DNA of 64,000 nucleotides from Adenanthera pavonina. Taxonomy: Eukaryota > Streptophyta > Magnoliopsida > Fabales > Fabaceae. Below the pieces are notes generated by a model that made no database searches, was not told the origin of the DNA, and saw only the letters and a program-made list of their open reading frames with translations. Position numbers and translations under genes: made by a program. Shown here piece after piece: positions 12,801 to 24,236 of this stretch (its first letter is position 1; each line of letters opens with the position of its first letter). Location of the stretch: the NCBI GenBank assembly GCA_026686845.1, contig JAIVEN010000013.1, forward strand, positions 15,086,001 to 15,150,000, written 5' to 3'.

Positions 12801-14025
12801 GTCCTCCCTAGATCATTTATTTCAATTTAGTCCCTCAATCATTTGAAATGCTTTTAACATTCCTTTAATCTTGTTTTCTTCTTAAAAGTAAAGCTAAATT
12901 TAACATATTGCTGACTTGAAGGGAGCAATTTTAGGTATGAGTAAATGGTGATGGATAAGTCGAAAATGTCCAAGCCAACAATATGTTTGATTTAGCATTA
13001 ATTTTTGGTTCAAAATAGGACAGAAGGGCAATATTGGCAGTTTAATGACTGAAGGATTAAATCAAAAGAAATAACATGTGGAGGAAGAAGTTTAAAATGC
13101 ACCTATCTGTCTAAGTAAGGTTTTCCTCTTTGATATTTTGCAAAAGCATGCCATTGGGTCCACTTAGTAAAATCTTATCTACGATACAATTTTGTTTACA
13201 CATGAGATTCCAAGTCCTTTCCCTTGTTTGATTGAACTGAAGGGCAATTATTATTATAAGAAGCAAGATTTGCTTGCTTAGGAGCAAATTCATAATGCTC
13301 CTTCGGTAGAAAAGGATGGATTGTATAGTTCGACCAAAGGAACTGTACTATGATTTGTTAGCTCCATTTTATACTATGATCTGTTAATGTTTTAATTCCT
13401 GATTTAGCTCTAAGTTCTTGCTGCTTTGTTATGACTTTATTATAGAATATTTTCCTGAATTTTTTTTTTTTTTGGGATTGGATGGCAGACATCTTGCCAT
13501 CTTCACCTATTTATGTAATCACTTCTCACCATGAATAAAACAAGTATTCAGAGAATTTATACTCTGAAATTCTTCATTCTATCAGAGCCCTCTCTGAAAT
13601 TCATAGATTTGGCCAAAAATATGATCACCCACTTTGAGAAAGTAAAAGTCTCTCATGATCTCTCCAACATTTGTAAGTTCCTATTTTGCTGTCATGAACA
13701 AGTAGATGGAAATCATGCACCCCATTACTGTGTCCATAACCCAGAATCTGGGCATAACCTAGAGTTACACGCTGTCTTTCTCCGCTGCTTTCCCAGATCT
13801 GGTCTACTTAGCCATCTCTGTCGATCTATGTTGTCTATTTCTCCTTCCTGAGACCCTAGAGTAATCTAGTTATAAATGGTAGACTTGAATTCTAAATTTC
13901 AGGCCAGAATTGCTTATTTGTCAAAATATGAACGGTACTAGTATTCCATTTTTCAAAACTATGGAAGAGAGGTCTAAATAATTCCCTGATGGAAAACTGA
14001 GGTAAGGTATATACGTGTATGTGTT

Positions 14026-14081
<56 letters not shown>

Positions 14082-14383
14082 AATTTCTTGTAGGAATGTT
14101 GTATCAGCTCTCAAGTGAGTCATGGTGAGTTCAAGCTCTAGAATTCTTGTATCCTACAGGCTGATATCTTCTTGTTTTACAGGTAGCAATTGCTAGAGGT
14201 CCCCCAAGATCAGCTGCTAGGAATTACAAAGCAACGTTGAAGAAGGTAGACTTCAATGAAGAGGAATATCATCTGGGTCTCAATCTTCCGAGTGCACACA
14301 TTATTGAACTGAGTGTGGAACAACTTGTCTTAATTTTACGTAAAGCGATTAATTGTGCTCATAGGAGTTATATGTTATCGTAA
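6828..14383 (+). CDS. Sfp-type 4'-phosphopantetheinyl transferase (holo-ACP synthase-like), five exons
   Basis: Exons are 6828-6943, 9153-9285, 11558-11802, 12383-12554 and 14183-14383; every intron is GT-AG and the phases join in frame to 288 codons plus TAA. Enzymes of this family move the 4'-phosphopantetheine arm of CoA onto a conserved Ser of acyl- or peptidyl-carrier proteins. Visible family motifs are a basic block with EGKPYL (about residues 76-83), FNVSHHGDYV (97-106), the Mg-binding GLDIVS (G117, D119) and WSLKEAYVKAIG (167-178; K170, E171, K175). The closest class is plant and animal AASDH-PPT/Sfp enzymes of about 300 residues. The ATG opens a typical MEDGVRRWVVDISKW N-terminus. 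No signal peptide is obvious, so a cytosolic location is likely. Introns of 2209, 2272, 580 and 1628 bp carry several transposon insertions, none of which disturbs an exon. A possible poly(A) signal AATAAA lies at 14671. The gene appears intact; expression is unproven. Confidence 0.9.
7050..7120. repeat. Intron 1 direct repeat, left copy
   Basis: CTTGTTTGGTCAATTTAATCC followed by GTGTATTCAT in this stretch recurs with one mismatch in the core at about 8848-8890. The pair flanks the intron 1 LTR-bearing element but lies outside it on the left, so it is a separate duplication of intronic DNA. Confidence 0.5.
7312..8836 (+). mobile_element. Small LTR-bearing element in intron 1 (LARD/TRIM-like)
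   Basis: Two diverged direct repeats of about 206 bp, 7312 to about 7521 and 8630-8835, both start TGTTRAGGTA, share GAGGAAGTCT and a later TTTGGGCCC, and the right one ends CCTAACA. A purine tract, GAAAGGAAGA, directly precedes the right repeat, as expected of a polypurine tract. Flanks ATAGCT (7306-7311) and ATAACT (8837-8842) may be a decayed target duplication. The internal region of about 1.1 kb shows no recognisable gag or pol. It is therefore probably non-autonomous; an eroded autonomous element is the alternative. Confidence 0.5.
8848..8920. repeat. Intron 1 direct repeat, right copy
   Basis: Partner of the repeat at 7050-7120, sharing CTTGTTTGGTCAATT and a GTGTATTCAT block. Confidence 0.5.
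9551..9690 (-). mobile_element. Au-type SINE fragment in intron 2
   Basis: A 140-bp insert is flanked by perfect 14-bp duplications CTCATTCTGCAGTA (9537-9550 and 9691-9704). On the minus strand it carries CCGGGTAAAGGAGGAGGGTTG, then CCCCACATAGTGGGATAAGGC, and ends (TTG)n, the 3' signature of widespread plant Au-like SINEs. A full tRNA-like head with A and B boxes is not evident, so the copy is probably 5' truncated or a short variant. Confidence 0.75.
9977..10018. repeat. (GT)n(GA)n microsatellite
   Basis: GT repeats to 9988, followed by a GA run at about 9994-10018, in intron 2. Confidence 0.95.
11018..11062. repeat. (TTTA)n simple repeat
   Basis: Imperfect TTTA repeats with T runs in intron 2. 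Confidence 0.85.
12753..13127. mobile_element. Putative MITE in intron 4
   Basis: A 375-bp segment with imperfect terminal inverted repeats: AGGAAAACCCTATTTTGG at the left and AGGAAAACCTTACTTAG on the opposite strand at the right. Both subterminal parts contain the TTTAGTCC / TTTAATCC followed by YTCARTCATT words typical of plant MULE-type MITEs. I could not find a convincing target duplication, so the boundaries are provisional. Confidence 0.5.
13356..13860 (+). mobile_element. LTR and primer-binding-site remnant in intron 4
   Basis: A possible LTR begins TGTTAGCTCC and ends at about 13576 in TTCTTCA. TATCAGAGCC follows immediately (13580-13589), matching the tRNA-Met primer site TGGTATCAGAGCC except at its first bases. 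Inside are CCTATTTATG and AATAAAACAAG, usual near the end of short copia LTRs. The following 270 bp has no intact gag. This is probably a fossil 5' LTR plus leader. Confidence 0.4.
14026..14078. repeat. (TA)n(GA)n microsatellite
   Basis: TA repeats to 14050, then GA repeats 14051-14078, about 100 bp upstream of exon 5. Confidence 0.95.
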
Positions 14384-15039
14384 ATCCTAGACAAAAGGAG
14401 ATATATATGTGTGTGTGGGCGCGCGTGTTAGTTATTCTTACGGTAAGATTTTGTTATTTGAGCAAAGTCATTAAAAAAAAAAAATCTCAGCTACTCTGGT
14501 GCAGAGACACTGAACTCTTATCAGTTTTTGTGTTTGCTTTTGCAAAATGTACGCATTAATTATGAAACGGCGGGTCACATTGGACTAGAAAAAACCACGT
14601 CATCAATTTTGATAATATTCTTTTTATGGAGTGAGAGCCAGGATTAAAATATTTTTAAAATTTTAACACGAATAAACTTTCAAGGTGATGAGAGTTGACT
14701 ACAAAATTTTTAAACTTCTACTAATTTAGTTGTTAGTTCTGTTCTTAAAAGGTCAAATAGTACTTTGAATGTTTAGCTTTGTCCATTGTTTTAAAATTTT
14801 TACAAATTTGAAGCATGCTAAATTGTTGTTCTGACCAACGAAGCCTGCTAAAGTAATTCATTCAGTTCAAATTTATTCTATAATTTTCTTTTTTTTTTTG
14901 TTCGGGTGGCAAAATTCGTTAGTCCTTAAATGCTTGAATCCATTTACCTTTTTTCCCCCTAGTTTTTTAATGATGAAATAGTAATTTGAAATAGAAATGG
15001 GTCATAATATAAAATGCTGTTTTTTTTTTACTTTAAAAA
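14384..15039. other. 3' flank of the PPTase gene
   Basis: Probable 3' UTR and downstream DNA. It holds a short (AT)(GT)(GC) tract at 14400-14428 and a candidate poly(A) signal AATAAA at 14671-14676. No other gene is seen. Confidence 0.4.
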
Positions 15040-15548
15040 GGTAAAGGCGCAATTTTAGTCACTTAATTTTTTATTAGATTTAATTTTTAAACTTTATTTT
15101 TTTAATTTTTTAATTTTTAAAATACAATTAAAAATTTTTCTATCATTAATACTATTAACTATGTTAATAGAAAATATCTGACAATATTTTCAAATGCTGA
15201 CAAAGCATTTTTAAATATTTACATATTTATTCAACTCATTTTTTATAATAAAAAATCTCAAAATTAATTTTTGTTTAAAAGTCGGTTATTTGTAATTATT
15301 TGTTTTTAATTTTTAATTTAATTTAAAAATATTTTATACCTAAGATTAATGAGTATATATTGATATTAATAATTTGGTAGTGAAAATTGACATATTTCAA
15401 TATTAAATAATGTTTTGTCAATATTTGGATTTAACATAGTTGACCAGTATTAATAATAGGAAAACTTTCGGGAAAAGGAACAAAATAAAGTTAAGAGATT
15501 AAAATGAAATCTAATATAAAATTAAGGGACTAAAAGTATACTTTTATC
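15040..15548. mobile_element. MULE-type MITE
   Basis: A 509-bp element with terminal inverted repeats of about 70 bp. The left reads GGTAAAGGCGCAATTTTAGT; the right, on the opposite strand, reads GATAAAAGTATACTTTTAGT. Both continue with CCTTAATTTT..ATTAGATTT-like sequence. Flanks CTTTAAAAA (15031-15039) and TTTTAAAAA (15549-15557) match at 8 of 9 positions, the duplication length of Mutator-like elements. The interior is AT-rich and non-coding, so it must be mobilised in trans. Confidence 0.8.
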
Positions 15549-15557
15549 TTTTAAAAA

Positions 15558-17023
15558 TTTGAATAGTATATACCAAAAATTTTTTTTGAATAGTAATAAA
15601 AGAATAGTTTTCTTTTTTCTTTTTATTTTATAATAGGAGTATCCAATAAGAGTTAATTTCTCTTAAAGTATTAAAAGTAAATGGTAGACTTCTCCTAACT
15701 CTCAACTAGGTTTGTTCCATTGAGAATTCAACTTCCAACCAAACTTCCAACCCCGTAGCACTCAAACCAACAACAATTGGTAAGAGTAGTTTAATATTTC
15801 CCCTTAATTTTATCATTGAAAGAATAACTCATGGGATCTTCCAAAATAATTTTAGAATTTAGAGTCATTTATTATAAACATATTCAACTTAAGGCCCTCA
15901 AATATAATTTTCCGAATACGAACCTAAATGTCAATTTTGTGATATAAGCTTACAAAATGACAAATATTTAGTTCTCGCACAATTCATAAGTTACTAGATC
16001 CTTTAAGCATGCATACCCGTGGCACTAAAAGGAAAAAATAAAAAATCGAAATCTGCTAGTGTCAAGAAAAGAAAAAGATTTTAAATTCTGATGTTAATTA
16101 ATTAATCACTCATAATCAATATATTACGATAAAATAGAATCTTACATTACCTGATCTGGATCCTTTTCACACTCCAGGTTTGCAATCAAGAGATAAAAAA
16201 TATTTTTAAAAATGTTTACTGTTTATGACATTATAATTCTTATTGATTATTTTTTTAATTGAATACAAATAAAATAGAGAGTATATACTAAGTATTCAAT
16301 ACCCTAATAAATTAGAAGTATTCTCTCAGTTAATTCCATTTCAAAATTCTCTCTGCTTTTTTTTTGGGCCAACTTTCAAAATTCTCTTACTTTCACTAAA
16401 TTTATACGTTGTCATTTCTTTTGTAACAATAATATATTTTTATATAATTAGTGGCATAGCTAGGACTTGTGATGAGTGGGGCTGAAATATTATTTTTTAA
16501 AAAAATTATTATTTAAATTTATATTTTTATATGCCATCAAAATAAACTATTTTGGTTGAATTTTTAAATTAAATTAATGAGATTAACTTCATTAATAATA
16601 TTTTGACTCTTTCCCTTTTGATCTTTCACATGAAATAAATGAGTATATAATAAACTACTATTAATATCAACCATTTCATTACATAAATATACATACAACA
16701 GCATAATTCTATAGCCACTCATTAAACACATTACAACAATACATTGAAAAATATATTATGAATTATCACTTAACAACTTCATAATATTTCTTTGGTTATA
16801 GTAAGATGGACAAAATCTTATTATAGAGTTCTCATAGCACAAATAGACAAAATTTTTTTAATATAATTAAACTACGTTTTAGTAAAAAAAATTAAGAAAC
16901 GATAATAATTAAGAAGACCATAGGAGAATTGCTTATTAGGTCTTAATTGATGCAGGTTCCTTTTCTTTCTATTTGGAAACTGTTAGTTTTTGAGGAAGAA
17001 AATATACCTTGAATCTAAAAGCT
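15558..17023. other. AT-rich intergenic DNA
   Basis: No gene or confidently bounded repeat is recognised. A segment near 16450 (GTGGCATAGCTAGGAC..GGGGC) resembles a word common in dispersed plant repeats, but I cannot see its ends. Confidence 0.4.
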
Positions 17024-20000
17024 TGTTGTACTCAACTCACACAGTATAGGCTAGATCACTGGTATTGGAAACCAGCCTTTTGTTTCACACTGGATACACC
17101 TCTTGCATGCACACTGAGAGTTGAGAAGAGAGGAGAATGATCATTCCCAATAATAATTGATTAGTGAATGCTCTAAATGATAAATATTTAAAATAAAGAA
17201 CAGGATATTTTTTGAATATGCTTCTCATTGTTATTCCCCTATCTACAAAATCCTCAAGATAGTAGGATTATCTTCATTAAATATTATTTAATCAAGATAC
17301 TCCGCCCGACCTTAGTTATAAGGAAAAAAACTTTATACATACTAACAAAGTTAGTTAATCTCATTCACTTTGTAGTGAAATATAATTTTTTTTCCAAAAT
17401 TATCCTCAATTTGTAACATCCAAAACTGCATGAAGAATGCCACTGTATATATAAAGATATGGGATTGTGGCACGGGATGCATGAAAAGATAGAAAAAGAA
17501 ATAAGATGGTAATTTCATATATTTGGTCCTTATTTGGAATTAATTCCCATAAAGTTCCTAGCACAAATTAATTCTAGAACTGAAAATTATGTAATATACC
17601 TGTTGAATAGAAGCCTTTGACGAGCTGAGCACAATGATATAAGTATTGAATAGCCGAGAGGTTGAGATTAAAAAATAGATCAATTTGAAAGTATAATAAA
17701 AAGAATTATTTAAAGTTTGGTATTTGGAAAAATTACGAGAAAGAACCCGAAAGAATAAATATTTGTTTTAACCTGACTCAAAGGTAATTTCATAAATATA
17801 AAAAGTTATTGTTAAAATGAAATTTGTGACATGCTGGAGCCAATGGTATATTGCATAGAGATTAATTGATTTAATGTGAAAAAAATTTAATACCGAACAT
17901 TAAAAAGTAATTGTATATAGAAAAAAGAAGATATTGTGAGCCTCACAAAAGATAGAAAAGTAAGAGGAAAAGTATGTGGACCCAAAACAGATACTTTTTG
18001 AAATAAGATATTAAAGTAAATGCATATCCAAATGTAGATTACTCTTATACCTGTAAAATGACAAAATACTATAAAAGTAACTTTAATAGGTCAGGCAAAA
18101 TTTATTGGTACAGAATATATCTGAACTAAGAAAAATATGCAGTTTTTTGGTGATATTTTCCTTGAGATTGACATGACCAGTAGCTGCCTAAATGGGAAAT
18201 TCCATTATTTAATTGATTTTTGAAAATACTTCTTTAAGAAGTATTTGGAAAAGGTAACTAAGGTCAAGGCAAGTAACTATGATTAAATCCCTCTATTTGA
18301 TATCTCTCCTGTAGCCATTTGGTGTGCTACATATGTGACTTCCTTGCTACACATGGAATAAAGAAATTTAATAATATTTTTGAAGAAAAACTTAATCAGG
18401 AAGGCATTAGTTAACCAACCAAGGGTTTAGTCACTTAACCAAGGTGATTTTGGCAAGATATTATCCTTACTTTCCTCTCTCATTTCGACGTGCAAATTGA
18501 AATAGAAAGAAGAGACAAGTACCTGCAAATTTTAGCCAAGAGAAAGAGAGACCATGTAGAGAAAGGGAGTAGAAGGAAAGAGAAGACAAGCTTGAAGACT
18601 TGAAGATTAAGGTAGTGGTAAGACTTACTACCTCTTCAAGCTAGTTTCTTGAGTTGTTTAGCATGAATCCATAGAGTTCTCTTCTCCTCTCTCTTAAGTT
18701 GAGTTTCAACCTAGGCAAGGGATAGTGAAGGGAGTGAGTTTTCACGCAAGAAACATGGAAGAAGGCTTGAACTAGTTGAGAAAGAATGATTTCCAAGAGA
18801 TGGAGGCAAGTGGCATGCAAAATCACCTCTTCCTCCCTTAGTGTTCATTTTGGCTAGAACAAGGGAGTGAGTTAGAGTTGGAATTTCATGATTCTATTCC
18901 CAAAAATGAGTTGCTCATTGTGAAAAGCCTTAGGAACAAGTGATAGATTCATGATAGTGTTTAAGACAAGTTATATCGGATTTTAGGGTTCCATTGATAC
19001 TTTGTAATGGAACCACTTGAAACAGTGGCCTAAGTGGCTATTTGGCATTGTATTTAGGTTCAAGAAAGCTTGTGGAAGTCCTAGAAAGAGATGGAACCAA
19101 GAGGAAAAGTAAGGAGGTTCATCAAGGTAGCAACTTGCCTTTTATTACATTATGTTATCTTATAATATTTTTTGATATTTTATGCATTGCCATATTGCTA
19201 TTATGATGTTTTGTGACTGTTTTGGTTAAGAAAATGTAAGGGTTTCAATCCTGGGATGTCTATTCTCTAAGAGGAAATTTTGCTGAAATTTTTATGAATT
19301 AATATGACACATTATGCTTTAATATGTTTACTTGATGATTTTATGACATTTGTGATGACATGTATGCATAATTGGTGATTCCTACTAGGATTCTTCGAAT
19401 CTCATCATCCCTAAATAACTAACATGGTAGGGCCGTAATACAAGGAATCCAAGAAGAGCCAAAGGAAAGGAGGAAGATGATGATGAATGATATGATTATG
19501 CAAATATTGATGTTATGTTTTGAGAATATGTAAAAATTTATATGTAAAGAATAGATTCTATTTGATGCCTTGGATATGTTCCTTTAGGTTTCTAATGATG
19601 TTATGAACATGCTTTGGACAAGTTTAAATAATGCATAATTTGTATGATAATGGTTATGAAGTTTAAAATGTATAATTGTCCAAGATAACCATTAGTACTC
19701 AGAGCAAGGGTGCTCTCTTCGAAACCAAGCATTCTATGAAAGTGTCACACATGTTCTAAAAGTAGATACGATAAGCTCTCCAAAAAGCTAAAGAACACTT
19801 AAATTAGATAAGTGAATGATTTATAAAGAATTTTTAAATTTAGGGGTTAAAATTGGATAGAGTTGGAAACACTGAAATTCTCACTATAATTATTGGTTAT
19901 TTTAAAAGAAAGTATAAAGTTATGCAGAGCTCCAAAAATTTAGTGGTCTATATGTTTGAAATTTTCATGTCTTAAGTTTAATATGCCACTAATTTAAGAG

Positions 20001-20907
20001 TAATTGGAGCTATACAATAAGAGATATATAAGCTTTTCTAAAATTGTTCAAGCTAAAGTTATATTTCAACTCTTAATGATTCAAGACAATGATGTGTCCT
20101 GTTCATATTAAATAAATATACAAGAAAAATATGTTTGGAAGTAGACATGTAGGGATTTTACATGACATAAAGAATACATGAATTGGCTCAAGATAGAATG
20201 AGAAATAAATTTTTAAAATTAAGGCCAAAATTCTAGGAAGGTGTAAAATGACCATGTGAATTTTTGTGTTAAATACTGTATCAATTGGCATAATTAAAAT
20301 CTTGTTCCATATTTTTTTCATGTAGATAATGTTTTATTCTATTTTTAGAGACTTGAATCACATATATACAATTTTTATATAATTAGTTATAAATTTTCAA
20401 ATTTTAGTCTGTAAAATAATTTTTACCAAATGAACAGTACCTAAAAATTAGAAAATTCTGTTTTTGCATTTTATGTGATTCAAACTTTGCATAAATGGTC
20501 TCTATTATGGTCAAATACATGGAAATAAGGCTTAAAGATAAGGTGTTACACAATCAATGCCTTTTTTTTCACACTAGAGTAATTCATAGTCATTGAAAAG
20601 TATAACCATGGGAGTCTCTCACACATAAGAAAGAGACTTTCTCATGAATAGTATTTGGTTTGATGAGGGGTATTATTGGAGCAGAAATCTACATTTTTTA
20701 TTACATTTAGACCAACACAACTCTTCAAAATCTTATATTTGAGACTGGAAGGAGTATTTATCTAGTTAAGATTGCTTAATGGATAGTCCTCTATTATCTA
20801 GTATTCCACTTAATTAATATATTAGTTAATTAATCTCAATTATCTAATTTATATGGGTTCATTCTATATGCTAGCTCATGAAGGGCAAACTTCAAATAAG
20901 TCCAACA
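17024..20907 (-). mobile_element. 3' LTR of degraded copia element D, split by solo LTR G2
   Basis: On the minus strand the LTR starts TGTTGGACTT at 20907, just after a purine tract GCGAGTGGAAGA and about 1 kb downstream of the RNase H remnant. It continues to the G2 insertion and resumes at 17411. The far end is uncertain; TGTTG at 17024, which would end the LTR in CAACA, is my best guess and gives about 740 bp of LTR without the insert. It includes TAGATAAATACTCC, a plausible promoter. Confidence 0.45.
17412..20550 (+). mobile_element. Solo 'G'-family LTR (copy G2)
   Basis: A 3139-bp LTR from TGTAACATCC to AAGGTGTTACA, flanked by CAATT (17407-17411) and CAATC (20551-20555), a 5-bp duplication with one change. 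It is colinear with G1, G3a/b and G4. No internal region, primer site or pol lies next to it, so it is a solo LTR. It inserted into the LTR of element D. Confidence 0.8.
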
Positions 20908-21938
20908 TCTTCCACTCGCATTTGATGGGATCATCATTACATCTCATAATATCAGCTTAATGTCTCCATTTGTTGTTCTTGTACCAGAAATCCTATTATA
21001 AGACCAGCACAAGAAATCATCTCATTATATATATTATACTTTATTGATTGCCTCATATGCCATAGAGTTACTCATAACTTTTCTCATGGCATATCTGATC
21101 CCCATGAGCTGTCTAATCAACTCAGACTGCCTTCTCATATGCTCAGCATCCACACTTGTGAAGTTTCTTAATTAACTTCTCAAGGGACATGTCTCAAATA
21201 CTAGCGTAGTTGTGTATTTATGAGCAAATCTTCCTTTCAACCAATTATCAATTGGATTTGACTCGATCACTTTCCTAACATTAATCCATTAGATTGTATC
21301 AATCATGACCATAGGATGTATACTGAAGTAGTAGTCATCAAATCAACTCCTTATGATCTTGTCAAAGTGATAAGGGTATTGTGAAAGGATTTGTTTCTTT
21401 CTAGGACTCACATAGTAGTAAAGCAAGGATCCATTCACTTTCTTTCCTTTGTTGCAATTTTAAGAACATGCAATATGAATTGGATATTATGGTGTTCTGT
21501 TGACTCTATGAGAGCATATGTTAATTTGTTCCATTTATTCATCTCGACTCCCTATTGTCGAGGTGACAGTCACTTGATTTTATGATTCTTCTCTGCCATG
21601 ACTTTGCTTTTGTTGTGTCTTCAGCAATCTCTATATGTCTCATCGTCTTGCTCTACAAGAACATTGATTCGTTGAAGGTGGTTACTATTGTAAGAAAGCC
21701 AACCTCCATAGCTTGTATGACATAGTAAACATTGTATACAATTCTAATTTAATTCTATACATATAAGAATTATTGAATAAAAACAATAGATAACTCTTTT
21801 TTTCTAATCAAACAATAGATAACTCTTTTATTAAATAATAAAATGTTCAATACATCACATCCTATGCACCCTCAGAGATTTCATGTGTTCAAGAAATATA
21901 TCTCATGGTATAGGTTTGGTAAGGGGATTAGTAACATT
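20908..21938 (-). other. 3' untranslated region of element D
   Basis: Sequence between the D RNase H remnant and its polypurine tract and LTR. No coding features seen. Confidence 0.4.
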
Positions 21939-23250
21939 TCATGAGTAGGAATATATTGAACTACGACCACTTTTTTTTCTTTTTGCAATAGCATCTCTAA
22001 CAAAATTATATTTTGTGTCTTTGTGTTTAGTCCAACTATGATATTTGGGATCCTTAGTATAAGCTATGGCTGTGTGGCCGTTATAGTTTAATAAAACTAG
22101 ATCCAATTCTCGACCTTTGATTTTTAAATGTTTTAAGAACCTTTTCAACCATATTACTTTCTGCACAACAATAGAACATGTTATAAACTCTGCTTCCATA
22201 ATTGATAACGCTGTACATGTTTGCTACATCAAGAAATGACTCCATTATTCAGTAGGAAAGTGTACCCTCAAGTTGATTTTCACTCATCTAAGTCCCCTCC
22301 CTAGTATGCATTGGAGTATCCCTCTAAGCTCAAATCGCTTTTGTGGTAACACATTGCATAGTCAATTGTTCCCTTTAAGTATCTCAATATTCTTTTCATA
22401 GCTTTTCAATGACTTTGGTTAGGATTTGATTGGTATCAAGTTACAAGTCCAACCACATAACAAATATTTATTCTAGTACACATCATTGCATACATCAAGC
22501 TTCCTACAGCACTTGTGTATGAGGCTCTTTTCATGAGCTCTTTCTTGGATTATGTACAAAGACACATCTCATAGCTCAAATTGTTGTTCTTTACCACTAG
22601 GGTATCCATGAGTTTACAATCTTTCATGTTGAACCACTAAAGGATTTTCTTAATGTATGTCTCTTACAAAAAAGGGAGAGGAACCCTTTTGAGTTATCCC
22701 TATGAATTTTGAGTCCCAAAATTTATCTAGCTTCACCTGTCTTTCATGTCAAATTCAAAGATAGCCAATATGTTATGGTTTAGATTGACTTCAAGTTACT
22801 CACAGTTAATAGTATGTCATCCACATAAAGAGATAAAATGACAAAGTCTTTTCCAAACCACTTAATGTATATACCATGGTTTTCATTTATCATTTTGAAG
22901 TTTTATGAGGTTACTGCTTTATGGAACCTCAAATACCATTGTCTAAATGATTGTTTTGTCCACAAATGGACCTTTGGAGTTTGCAAACTTCTTCCTCTAT
23001 TCCTTTTTCTATGAAACTTAATGGTTGTTCCATGTAGATTTCTTCATCTTGGTCACCATTTAATAAAGCAGTTTTTACATCTATTTGATGTAATTCCAAG
23101 TCCAAACTTGCCATTATAGCTAGGATTAACTAGATCGAGTTAAAACACATGATAGGTGAGAAAGTATTTTTGTAGTCAATACCTTCTTATCGTGTATACC
23201 TTTTAGCCACCAAGCAGGCTTTGTATCTTTCAATTGACCCATTCACTTTT
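21939..23250 (-). pseudogene. Ty1/copia pol fragment (RT and RNase H) of element D
   Basis: Minus-strand relic with many stops and frameshifts. From 23250 down it shows the RT N-terminal block (LVAKRYTR..GIDYKNTFSP), QIDVKTALLNG with the EIYMEQPL block (about 23100-23010), an intact YVDD catalytic box (22827-22816) and the RNase H end MEAEFITCSIVVQKVIWLKR (22199-22140). Gag, protease and integrase are missing because G3a begins at 23251, inside the RT region. It differs clearly from elements A-C and belongs to another copia lineage, which I do not assign. Confidence 0.8.
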
Positions 23251-24236
23251 TGTAATATCCCAATTTTTAGGGCTAAGTAAAAATATGATTATGATAATCA
23301 TGGCTATCCCTAAAAGGCAATTATGACATGCTTAAATAATGATTATGATGTGTTTAAAACATATAAGCATAGAGTACCCCGCACAAATATAAGAAAAGCA
23401 TGGTTGGAAAAGATATGGTATTGATATGCCAAATGGATACCAAAAGGAGCAAAATGGTCATTTTACATTTTGGCTCCTCAATTGCAATTACTTCAAAATA
23501 TTGGGTCTTTAAGTGTAATTATTCAAAATTTTGGGTCCTCTTTCAGTAATTTTCAATAATTTTGAAAATTCAATTTTGATGTCAAAATAGACCTTATGAC
23601 ATGCTGAACTCAATGGAATAATGTATTGAGCCAAAAAGAGTCAGCTTGAAAAGAAATAAATTGTAGAATGTAGTGAAAATTATACAAAAAAAAAGTATCA
23701 TGGACCTAACAATATTGATAAAGTAAAAAGAAAAGCATGTGAACTCCACATAAAGTATAGTTGGGAATAAGATATTAAGTCAAATGCAGATGATTCCAAA
23801 CTAGAATATTCCTGCATATAAAGGAATAAACAATATTAAAAAATACTACAAAAGTACCAATAAAGTGTTCAAAGAAAAGTAATCAGTACAAAATATATCT
23901 GGACTAGAAAAAATATTTAGTATAAGGGACACTTCCTCCCCTCTTTTTGGACAAAATTATGCATATGATTTAAGGGATTATTTTATTGATTATAATGTCA
24001 TGAATGACGTAAAAGTAACTGATATAGGATAAAAAGTAAATTACACATGATTGGTCTAGACTGAGGAAAATATCCTGTATAGGAAACACATGCTCTCCTT
24101 GGCCCATTTTTATGTATGTGTTAAAATGGATTATTTTAATGTTTTAGTAGTTAACATGAGGAAGGAATCATTTTGGGCTATTGGATCAAAGTTGGGATGA
24201 ATGGTTGAAATTATTTCTTGGTCTTTATAAATGTTA

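Noticed and set aside
13531..13851. 106-codon open frame with several Cys and His in intron 4
   Set aside because: It overlaps the LTR/primer-site junction of a fossil element; the Cys/His spacing fits no zinc motif.
16440..16560. Start of a possible dispersed repeat (GTGGCATAGCTAGGAC..GGGGC)
   Set aside because: It resembles a common plant repeat word, but no far end, inverted repeat or target duplication was found.
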